From assembly GCA_947632685.1 (NCBI GenBank), contig CANRQD010000069.1, positions 1-6,998 of the forward strand: 6,998 nucleotides of DNA. The letters are read 5' to 3'. This DNA comes from an uncultured Bacilli bacterium. Lineage in GTDB: Bacteria > Bacillota_I > Bacilli_A > RF39 > UBA660. The position numbers were made by a program, and so were the translations under genes. Positions 1-4,905 of the stretch are shown here, piece by piece. A model generated the notes under the pieces. The model did no database searches. It saw only the letters and a list, made by a program, of their open reading frames with translations, and was not told the DNA's origin. Numbering within the stretch: position 1 is the stretch's first letter; every line of letters starts with the position of its first letter.

Positions 1-282
1 CATATAGTAACCTCCATTATTATTGTTATTATTATTTGCTATACCATAACCTAATGCAGTACCAGCTAAGCCTCCTACTAAAAATGGTGCAATAAAGAAT
101 CTATCATCACCAGGTGCAATTGGGGTAGGATTCATATAAACATTACTAGGTATATAATTTGAATTGTATGTATCAGTTGAGTTATAAATAGGACTAGTAG
201 AATTTCTATAATTTGAAATAGTACTACTATTAGGAATTTGATAATTTGAATAACACATATTATTAGAACAATATTTATTCAT
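1..282 (-). CDS. Small Asn/Tyr/Ser-rich protein with Gly-rich hydrophobic segment (partial, C-terminus off window)
   Basis: This is an open frame of 94 codons from an ATG at 282-280 to the window edge, with no stop, so the C-terminus is missing. The start is supported by a good ribosome binding site (AAAGGAGT at 298-291 on the minus strand, 8 nt from the ATG). Residues 1-55 are polar and low complexity (Asn, Ser, Tyr, Thr, Pro) with two cysteines, C5 and C10. Residues 56-82 read as an Asp-Asp-Arg-Phe-Phe motif followed by a Gly/Ala-rich hydrophobic stretch (APFLVGGLAGTALGYG). A run of seven Asn (83-89) and then Gly-Gly-Tyr-Tyr follow. There is no N-terminal signal peptide. Similar small proteins with a polar Tyr/Asn-rich tail and a Gly-rich hydrophobic patch occur in Firmicutes, some of them linked to the spore coat or cell surface. 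I cannot name the family, and a spore or envelope role is inference only. Confidence 0.72.
   Translation of the reverse strand, partial: MNKYCSNNMCYSNYQIPNSSTISNYRNSTSPIYNSTDTYNSNYIPSNVYMNPTPIAPGDDRFFIAPFLVGGLAGTALGYGIANNNNNNNGGYYM
16..36. repeat. Short ATT trinucleotide run encoding poly-Asn
   Basis: Seven consecutive triplets (ATT x3, GTT, ATT x3 on the plus strand) encode seven Asn residues in the minus-strand protein. A change in triplet number would alter the length of the Asn tract but would not shift the frame. Confidence 0.7.
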
Positions 283-306
283 AAAAAAACACTCCTTTAT
301 AAGTAT

Positions 307-334
307 ATTATGATAAACAACTATAAAGGTTCAA
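307..334 (-). promoter_or_regulatory. Leftward promoter of the 1-282 gene, resembling a mother-cell sigma (SigK-type) site
   Basis: On the minus strand TTGAAC (334-329) is followed after 16 nt by CATAAT (312-307), continuing as CATAATATA. It can be read as a mediocre SigA promoter (4/6 and 5/6 matches). It also fits the sporulation SigK pattern of AC, 16-17 nt, then CATA-N3-TA. The predicted transcription start near 300 would give a very short leader of about 18 nt, just enough for the ribosome binding site. The -35 overlaps that of the rightward promoter on the other strand. The match is by eye; the sigma assignment is inference. Confidence 0.4.
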
Positions 335-358
335 ATTTTAGAAAATTTATGTTATAAT
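330..358 (+). promoter_or_regulatory. Rightward SigA-type promoter of the pseudouridine synthase gene
   Basis: TTCAAA (330-335), a 17-nt spacer and a perfect TATAAT (353-358) preceded by an extended -10 TG at 350-351. Transcription would start near 365, giving a leader of about 70 nt before the ATG at 437. The spacer contains an A/T-only inverted repeat (AAATTTT at 333-339 and AAAATTT at 342-348). The leader contains a 6-bp hairpin, ACAATT (382-387) with AATTGT (392-397). Neither is strong enough to call a regulator. Confidence 0.6.
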
Positions 359-436
359 ATGAAACTAATTGGAATATTAAAACAATTGCTAAATTGTATA
401 AAATAAGATAAAATATAATAAAGTTGTGGTGATATA

Positions 437-1150
437 ATGGAGCGTTTACAAAAGTTTATTGCAAGTTCAGGTTATACGTCTAGAAGAAAAGCAGAAGAAT
501 TAATTAAAAATGGAAAAGTAATAGTAAATGGAGAAATAGTAACAGAATTAGGTACAAAAGTAAATGGTAAAGAAGAGATTATTATTAATGGAGAATTATT
601 AAAAAAAGAAGAAAAAGAGTATTATTTATTAAATAAACCACGTGAAGTTATATCTGCAGTGAGTGATGATAAAAATAGAAAAACTGTAGTTGATTTAATA
701 AATACTGATAAAAGAATATTTCCTATAGGAAGACTTGATTATGATACAACAGGAGTTTTACTTTTAACTAATGATGGAGAATTTGCTAATATTATGATGC
801 ATCCAAATGATAAAATAGATAAAGTATATATTGCTAAGGTAAGAGGTATTATTAAAGGTGATGCTATTAATAAATTAAAAAATGGTGTTATAATTGATGG
901 AAAAAAATGTGAAAAATGTCGTGTTAAATTAAGAAAGACAAATATTGCTAATAATACTTCAACTGTAGAGATAGTAATACATGAAGGTAGAAATCATCAA
1001 GTTAAAAAAATGTTTGAAGCAGTAGGATTTGAGGTTTTGAAATTAAAAAGAGAAAGAGTAGGTATATTTACTCTTGATAAAATACCTTCAGGCTCATATA
1101 GAAAATTAACTCCTAAAGAAATCTCTATTATATATTCTATAAAAAAATAG
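437..1150 (+). CDS. rluB: Ribosomal large-subunit pseudouridine synthase, RsuA/RluB family
   Basis: A cytoplasmic enzyme that isomerises a uridine of 23S rRNA to pseudouridine during ribosome assembly. The N-terminal S4 RNA-binding domain covers about residues 1-60, with the typical start MERLQKFIASSGYTSRRKAEE and a KVIVNG turn. The catalytic domain follows, with the family motif GRLDYDTTGVLLLTNDGE at 98-115; D101 is the catalytic Asp by family alignment. The conserved EGRNHQVKKM segment lies at 183-192. At 237 residues it is normal length for the family. The ATG has GGTGAT at 428-433 with a 3-nt gap, which pairs with the extreme 3' end of 16S rRNA. The EGRN-x-QVKKM signature and the Firmicutes background favour RluB (the B. 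subtilis YpuL type) over RsuA, which acts on 16S rRNA; the target uridine is inferred. It has its own promoter and a weak terminator, so it is probably a single-gene unit. Confidence 0.93.
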   Translation: MERLQKFIASSGYTSRRKAEELIKNGKVIVNGEIVTELGTKVNGKEEIIINGELLKKEEKEYYLLNKPREVISAVSDDKNRKTVVDLINTDKRIFPIGRLDYDTTGVLLLTNDGEFANIMMHPNDKIDKVYIAKVRGIIKGDAINKLKNGVIIDGKKCEKCRVKLRKTNIANNTSTVEIVIHEGRNHQVKKMFEAVGFEVLKLKRERVGIFTLDKIPSGSYRKLTPKEISIIYSIKK

Positions 1151-1171
1151 TATTTACAATCCTATTTTTTT
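1141..1171 (+). terminator. A/T-rich hairpin and T-run at the end of the pseudouridine synthase gene
   Basis: AAAAAAATAG (1141-1150, including the stop codon) pairs perfectly with CTATTTTTTT (1162-1171) around an 11-nt loop. The only G-C pair is at the top of the stem, so it is thermodynamically weak. The T-run fits an intrinsic terminator, and the A-run makes it possibly bidirectional. The loop contains the -35 hexamer of the next gene. Confidence 0.5.
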
Positions 1172-1181
1172 AATTTATAAT
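1153..1181 (+). promoter_or_regulatory. Strong SigA-type promoter of the 1221-1985 gene
   Basis: TTTACA (1153-1158, 5 of 6 consensus bases), an exact 17-nt spacer and a perfect TATAAT (1176-1181). The predicted start is near 1188, giving a leader of about 33 nt. The -35 lies 3 nt after the preceding stop codon, inside the loop of that gene's terminator hairpin. At the start of the predicted leader, ATTAC (1186-1190) and GTAAT (1199-1203) form a short inverted repeat. Confidence 0.65.
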
Positions 1182-1220
1182 AAATATTACGTATTTAAGT
1201 AATATAAGAAGGAGAAGTAT

Positions 1221-1985
1221 ATGAGGGAAATAGAAGATATAAACTTATTAAATGAGGTAAAATACTATAATCATTTATTATATGAAGCAGAATATTATGG
1301 AGAAAAAAATAAAGATGATATTTGGAATTTAATTAAGGATAATAAAGAGGTCCTTAATGGTGCTATAAATATAACAAAAAATAAATGGAATGAAGATACA
1401 TTATATGGAAGAGTAATAGCAGAAGAAATCTTAAATAATTATAATGATGTACCAAGTGATATATATGAAAAGCTTATAAAAATAATTTATTCAAATAAGG
1501 ATATTGCAAAAACTACTTTAAATTTATCACATCGTGGCTATTCATTTTTACTTTTAACTTTTCATAATCCTAATTTAAAGTTAACAGAAGAACAAAAGAA
1601 ATTTGCTCAAGAAGAAGCAATAACAAATTATAATGCTCATGGTGTTGCTCCATTTGATATTAGATATCACATTTTAATGAATGATAATTTTAGTATTACT
1701 GAAAAAGCAGATTTGATTTATGATTTTTATGAAGATGATAATGTGTATAATTTATATTTAGATATGTGGGAATGGAGTATTATAAATAGTGATAGAGTAT
1801 CTAAAAACTTAAATGCTAATTTATTAAATGAATATAGTAGAAAAGATTTAGATAATATTTATAATAATAAATCTGAAGCTGATAAAATTTATGAGGAAAT
1901 AACTATGTGTAAGTTATTTCATGATATGAGACCAAGAAAATGGGAAATTACATTACAAGATAATTTTGTTTATACAAAAAAGTGA
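1221..1985 (+). CDS. Uncharacterised 254-residue, mostly helical soluble protein
   Basis: I do not recognise this family. The frame is clean, begins with AAGGAG at 1209-1214 six nt before the ATG, and has its own near-consensus promoter, so it is very likely expressed. The protein is acidic and rich in Asn, Tyr, Leu and Lys, with no signal peptide, membrane segment or cysteine-rich motif; a cytoplasmic location is expected. Pattern and composition suggest a chain of helices. A more conserved-looking middle section (about 98-160) carries HRGYSFLLLTFHNPNL followed by an EEQKKFAQEEA helix and an AHGVAPFDIRYHI segment. The C-terminal part contains Trp residues and CKLFHDMRPRKWEITL. No catalytic motif is evident. 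The convergent ferredoxin gene and the separate promoter give no operon clue to function. Confidence 0.82.
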   Translation: MREIEDINLLNEVKYYNHLLYEAEYYGEKNKDDIWNLIKDNKEVLNGAINITKNKWNEDTLYGRVIAEEILNNYNDVPSDIYEKLIKIIYSNKDIAKTTLNLSHRGYSFLLLTFHNPNLKLTEEQKKFAQEEAITNYNAHGVAPFDIRYHILMNDNFSITEKADLIYDFYEDDNVYNLYLDMWEWSIINSDRVSKNLNANLLNEYSRKDLDNIYNNKSEADKIYEEITMCKLFHDMRPRKWEITLQDNFVYTKK

Positions 1986-2004
1986 TTATAGATTAATCAC
2001 TTTT
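1978..2004. terminator. Bidirectional terminator between convergent genes
   Basis: A perfect 11-bp stem, AAAAGTGATTA (1978-1988) with TAATCACTTTT (1994-2004), closes a 5-nt loop. On the plus strand it is followed by ATTTTT. On the minus strand the stem's own T-run continues as TTTTTTGT. It overlaps the TGA stop of the rightward gene (1983-1985) and the TAA stop of the leftward ferredoxin (2005-2003), so it serves both. Confidence 0.85.
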
Positions 2005-2191
2005 ATTTTTCTTCTATTGCACCTGTAGGACATGATTCAATTGCTTCTTTAGCATTTTCTATATCATCTTCTTTAACCTCATCTACAATACAAGTAGATA
2101 ATCCTTCATCATTAAGTTCAAATACTTCAGGTGCGATAGCAGTGCAAGCTCCACAACCAATACAAGCATCACTATTAACTTTTACTTTCAT
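2003..2191 (-). CDS. fer: Single [4Fe-4S] cluster ferredoxin
   Basis: A small cytoplasmic electron carrier. The cluster ligands are visible as C-I-G-C-G-A-C near the N-terminus and a distant C-P: Cys10, Cys13, Cys16 and Cys54 in the 62-residue form. Between them lies the family's APEVFELNDEG segment. Only one CxxCxxC...CP set is present and the chain is short, so this is a monocluster ferredoxin of the Bacillus type, not the clostridial 2x[4Fe-4S] type. An additional Cys34 is not part of the motif. Two in-frame ATGs exist, at 2197 and 2191. The ribosome binding site AAAGGAAG (2207-2200) is only 2 nt from the first but 8 nt from the second, so I chose 2191 (MKVKVN...); starting at 2197 adds Met-Ile. 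Its redox partners are not in the window. The gene is monocistronic, with a palindrome in its promoter. Confidence 0.93.
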   Translation of the reverse strand: MKVKVNSDACIGCGACTAIAPEVFELNDEGLSTCIVDEVKEDDIENAKEAIESCPTGAIEEK

Positions 2192-2214
2192 TATCATTAC
2201 TTCCTTTCTAAATC

Positions 2215-2243
2215 ATTATAACTAAAAATATTCTTTACGTAAA
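2215..2243 (-). promoter_or_regulatory. Ferredoxin promoter
   Basis: On the minus strand TTTACG (2243-2238, 4 of 6 consensus bases) is separated by 17 nt from a perfect TATAAT (2220-2215). Transcription would start near 2208, giving a leader of about 17 nt ending at the preferred ATG (2191). The -35 box lies inside a 16-bp palindrome. Confidence 0.58.
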
Positions 2244-2246
2244 GAA
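2231..2246. promoter_or_regulatory. Perfect 16-bp palindrome over the ferredoxin -35 box (operator candidate)
   Basis: TTCTTTACGTAAAGAA is a perfect inverted repeat with no spacer, containing two CG-proximal G/C steps rather than A/T alone. It covers the whole -35 hexamer (2238-2243) of the ferredoxin promoter. It is not followed by a T-run, so it is unlikely to be a terminator. Position and symmetry suit a dimeric repressor. The sequence does not obviously match the Fur, PerR or Rex consensus sites I know. The factor is unidentified. Confidence 0.5.
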
Positions 2247-2330
2247 AAAATGACATTTATTAAAAAACTTAATTAATTTAATTATATATGTTATTCTTGT
2301 ATTAAGAAGAATATTATTGAAGGTGATAGT

Positions 2331-3239
2331 ATGAAAAGTAGAATGGACAGATATAGAAATATCGAATCTACAGATCATGAGGTATATAGTCGCTCTAATA
2401 AAAATAAAGATTTATATAAAAATATTGGAAATAATACTAGTTATACAAATTTTACAGATGTTAGCAAAATAGATGCATTTTCACTTGATGATGCACGAAG
2501 AAATAACAATACTAGAGAAGGATATAAAACTATTAGAGAATATGGAAGTGTAGATACAAGACCTAAATCTCAAAAAGACTTAGATGAATTTAATTATTTA
2601 TATCAGGATCATGAAAATAGAGTTTATGATATTAATAGTGTTTTAGAAAAAGCAAAAGAAAATAGAAAAAATAAAGATGAATTAGAAGAAAAAAGAAAAT
2701 TAAAAAATACTAATTATAATATTTTAGCGTCATTAAATAAAGAAGAATTAGAAAGATATAGAAAAGATAAGGCTGAAAGAAATAAACCTGATGATAATGA
2801 ATTAAGAAATTTAATTGATACTATAACTTCAAAAACTTTAGCAGGAGAAATATCTAAAGAAACAGGAGTAGATTTATTAAGTGATTTAATGGCTACGAAT
2901 GTTATGGATAGAGTAGATCCTAAAGAATATGATAAAAAAGAAGAAAAACAATCTTATGATAATATGGAATTATCAAATATAGTATTAGATAAAGAAGATA
3001 TATCTAAAATAGAAAAGGTTAAAAATGAAATGATAAATACAACTGATGATATAATGAAGGACCTAGATAAATCATTTTATACTAAATCAATGGACCTTTC
3101 AGATAAAGATTTTGATTTTGACAATGATGAAGATGGTTATGAAGAAAGTAGATTATCACTAGTTCTAAAACTAATATTATTAATAATTTTACTTGCTGTT
3201 TTATTTGTAGGGGTTTATTATATAATTCAAAGATTATAA
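2331..3239 (+). CDS. Highly charged protein with a C-terminal membrane anchor, function unknown
   Basis: I do not recognise a named domain. It has 302 residues and lacks both Cys and Trp. The first ~100 residues are polar and look disordered (Arg, Asn, Asp, Ser, Tyr). A strongly charged, probably coiled-coil or helical region spans about 101-152 (INSVLEKAKENRKNKDELEE and after). A more ordered-looking block lies at about 154-198. An acidic cluster at 258-272 precedes a single hydrophobic helix at about 275-299 with only Gln-Arg-Leu after it. With no signal peptide, the predicted topology is tail-anchored: cytoplasmic N-terminal domain, C-terminus in the membrane. The start is set by AAGGTGAT (2320-2327), 3 nt before the ATG. 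A terminator follows directly, so it is not obviously in an operon. A scaffold or envelope-linked adaptor role is only a guess from architecture. Confidence 0.82.
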   Translation: MKSRMDRYRNIESTDHEVYSRSNKNKDLYKNIGNNTSYTNFTDVSKIDAFSLDDARRNNNTREGYKTIREYGSVDTRPKSQKDLDEFNYLYQDHENRVYDINSVLEKAKENRKNKDELEEKRKLKNTNYNILASLNKEELERYRKDKAERNKPDDNELRNLIDTITSKTLAGEISKETGVDLLSDLMATNVMDRVDPKEYDKKEEKQSYDNMELSNIVLDKEDISKIEKVKNEMINTTDDIMKDLDKSFYTKSMDLSDKDFDFDNDEDGYEESRLSLVLKLILLIILLAVLFVGVYYIIQRL

Positions 3240-3261
3240 TGAATAAAGCTCCTTTTTTTTT
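3209..3261 (+). terminator. Intrinsic terminator after the tail-anchored protein gene
   Basis: AGGGGTTTATT (3209-3219) pairs with AATAAAGCTCCT (3242-3253) through 11 pairs, one of them G-U, with one bulged G. The intervening loop is 22 nt and A/T-rich, so it may pair further. Nine T residues follow at 3253-3261. The left arm lies within the last codons of the gene. Confidence 0.62.
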
Positions 3262-3331
3262 ATATAATTAACTAGGTGATAACCTTAAAAATATAGATAT
3301 ATTTTTAATAAAAGGAAAGGGATAATTTTAT

Positions 3332-3925
3332 ATGAAAAAAAATATATTGTTATTAAGTTTAACTATAATATTTATAACTATAACAATTTTAGTATTAACT
3401 AATAAAATAGAATTAATAGATAGTTATGTATATAATTTTATAATTAGTTTTAAAAGTAATAATTTAACTATATTTTTTAAAAATATTACTAAGTTATCTA
3501 ATGTTAAATTTGTAGTTATTTTGTCATTAATATTATTAGCGTTATTTAGAAATAAAGAAGGAATATACACAGTATTTAATTTAATAGTTATTAGAATAAT
3601 TAATTGTATTTTTAAAATTATAATAAGAAGAGATAGACCAAGTATTTTAAGATTAATAAAAATAGGAGAATATAGTTATCCTAGTGGCCATGCAATGATA
3701 TCTATGGGTTTATATGGCTATTTAATATATTTAATTTATAAAAAAGTAAAAAATAAATATATTAAATATTTAGGAATATCTATACTTAGTATTTTGATAC
3801 TTTTAATAGGAATTAGTAGAATATATTTAGGAGTCCATTATTTCTCAGATGTAGTATCGGGGTATATCTTATCATTAATTTATTTAATATTATTTATAAG
3901 ACTTAAAGAAAAATATAATATATAA
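3332..3925 (+). CDS. PAP2-family membrane phosphatase (lipid phosphate or undecaprenyl pyrophosphate phosphatase)
   Basis: An integral membrane phosphatase. All three signature motifs of the PAP2 acid phosphatase superfamily are present: K-x6-R-P at K95...R102-P103; PSGH at 117-120; and SR-x5-H-x3-D at S162-R163...H169...D173. By family knowledge H169 is the nucleophile and H120 the acid/base. About six hydrophobic helices are visible (roughly 4-22, 55-73, 78-94, 119-136, 145-162, 174-191), with the active-site loops outside the membrane. Length (197) is typical of bacterial PgpB/BcrC-like enzymes. The likely substrate is undecaprenyl pyrophosphate, for wall carrier recycling, or phosphatidylglycerol phosphate; sequence alone does not decide. 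The ATG is preceded by AAAGGG (3316-3321) at 10 nt. The 92-nt upstream gap holds no convincing promoter; TTAACT (3268) with TATAGA (3292) is the best weak candidate. Confidence 0.92.
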   Translation: MKKNILLLSLTIIFITITILVLTNKIELIDSYVYNFIISFKSNNLTIFFKNITKLSNVKFVVILSLILLALFRNKEGIYTVFNLIVIRIINCIFKIIIRRDRPSILRLIKIGEYSYPSGHAMISMGLYGYLIYLIYKKVKNKYIKYLGISILSILILLIGISRIYLGVHYFSDVVSGYILSLIYLILFIRLKEKYNI

Positions 3926-3954
3926 AATTGACCTAAGTATTGGTCTTTTTCTTT
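3924..3954 (+). terminator. Weak hairpin and T-run after the PAP2 gene
   Basis: GACC (3930-3933) pairs with GGTC (3942-3945) around an 8-nt loop, flanked by an A-run before and TTTTTCTTT (3946-3954) after. The G/C-rich stem is only 4 bp, and a T-T mismatch separates it from possible A-T pairs outside. It probably ends PAP2 transcription at modest efficiency, leaving room for some read-through into the next gene. Confidence 0.45.
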
Positions 3955-3982
3955 ACTAAAATGATATTTTGAATTAAAAATA

Positions 3983-4011
3983 TTTAAAACTTTTTCTATT
4001 TATGATATATT
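3983..4011 (+). promoter_or_regulatory. Candidate promoter for the 4039 gene and polC
   Basis: TTTAAA (3983-3988), a 17-nt spacer and TATATT (4006-4011; 5 of 6 consensus bases). The predicted start is near 4018, just before the ribosome binding site AAGGAT (4024-4029). In sequence this A/T-rich, such matches arise easily by chance, so this is only the best option in the 113-nt gap. Confidence 0.33.
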
Positions 4012-4038
4012 TATATATGTAGTAAGGATGTGTAATAT

Positions 4039-4878
4039 ATGAATTTAAAATTTATAGTAAATGATTATGTATTAATATGGAATTTATTATTTCAGGCATC
4101 TATTTCTGAAAGTCTTCATACTTTAAAACAAAAGATATGGATTAATTATAAAAAACAATATAATGATACATTTAAAGATAATATAAAAATATTAAAAGAT
4201 CCCAAAAATTTTATACCTGATGATGATACTATATATAATATAATTATGGAAAATAAAGGATATGAAAAAATAAAAAAAGATACTGAAAAATTTAGAGTTA
4301 AATTATTAGAAAAATGGGATGAAAATAAAAAAACTGCAGTTAAAGAATTAAAAGATATTTTAAGATTTGATATAAAACAATATAATGTTTTAGTAGTTTG
4401 TGAAAAATTGGATATAGTTGATAATGAAAAAGTACCTGATGCAAAAGTAAATACTATTGTGTGGGGTAAAAGATTTGATACTAATAATCCATATAATTCT
4501 ATAATTAATTTAGTTTTTGAAATAGTAAAAAAAGAACTAAAAGATTACCAAGAAAATTATAAAGATATAGTAGACGCTATAATTGAATTAGCTATAATTA
4601 ATGAATTTGCAACAAGACTTACTGGAATTACACATTATTTAAGTGGTGATAATACATTAAAATATTTAAAAAGACAAATTTATCCATATTGGTTGATGTA
4701 TTTAGGAGTAGATAAAAGTGAAATGACTAAATATATGACTAGGGATAATATTGATTATGATGTATCAAAATATACTAATGAAGTACAATTAAAAAAATTA
4801 AATTTATATGAATTTATAGATTTTTGTATTAGAAATCAAAAACACATTGTAAAAATAGATGAATTAGAAATTATTTAG
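4039..4878 (+). CDS. Uncharacterised 279-residue protein, probably co-transcribed with polC
   Basis: I do not recognise this family. The frame starts with AAGGAT (4024-4029) 9 nt before the ATG and ends in tandem TAG TAG stops. It has no signal peptide or clear membrane helix. The first half (24-110) is Lys-rich and helical. Residues 114-145 look like beta strands (YNVLVVCEKLDIV, then VNTIVWGKRF). A long helical section at about 151-200 contains IIELAIINEFATRLTG. A distinctive aromatic block, RQIYPYWLMYLG, lies at 212-223. The helix 183-190 (ELAIINEF) is positioned like a zinc-peptidase helix but has no HExxH, so no enzymatic call is justified. polC begins 27 nt after its stop with no visible terminator between them, suggesting one transcript. 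The usual Bacillus neighbours of polC (proS, rseP) are absent here. Confidence 0.82.
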   Translation: MNLKFIVNDYVLIWNLLFQASISESLHTLKQKIWINYKKQYNDTFKDNIKILKDPKNFIPDDDTIYNIIMENKGYEKIKKDTEKFRVKLLEKWDENKKTAVKELKDILRFDIKQYNVLVVCEKLDIVDNEKVPDAKVNTIVWGKRFDTNNPYNSIINLVFEIVKKELKDYQENYKDIVDAIIELAIINEFATRLTGITHYLSGDNTLKYLKRQIYPYWLMYLGVDKSEMTKYMTRDNIDYDVSKYTNEVQLKKLNLYEFIDFCIRNQKHIVKIDELEII

Positions 4879-4889
4879 TAGTATCAGCC

Positions 4890-4899
4890 GGGGGTGGAT
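4890..4899 (+). promoter_or_regulatory. Unusual G-rich ribosome binding site of polC
   Basis: GGGGGTGGAT sits 6 nt before the ATG (8 nt from the end of GGTGG). It resembles the extended anti-16S sequence GGAGGTGAT with substitutions. With the preceding GCC it forms the most G/C-rich patch in the neighbourhood. Confidence 0.55.
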
Positions 4900-4905
4900 A
4901 TATTT

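Noticed and set aside
16..36. ATT repeat as a phase-variation switch
   Set aside because: The unit is a triplet inside a coding frame, so length changes cannot shift the frame, and seven imperfect units is ordinary for poly-Asn in A/T-rich genomes.
333..348. AAATTTT-AG-AAAATTT inverted repeat between the -35 and -10 of rluB as an operator
   Set aside because: It is composed only of A and T around a 2-nt spacer; such symmetry is expected by chance at this base composition.
3274..3285. AGGT-GATA-ACCT hairpin upstream of the PAP2 gene as a regulatory element
   Set aside because: Only 4 base pairs with a 4-nt loop and no T-run or conserved context.
4156..4878. Metallopeptidase assignment for the 4039 gene based on the helix around residues 183-190
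   Set aside because: There is no HExxH or other complete zinc-binding motif, and the resemblance is only to the shape of the helix.
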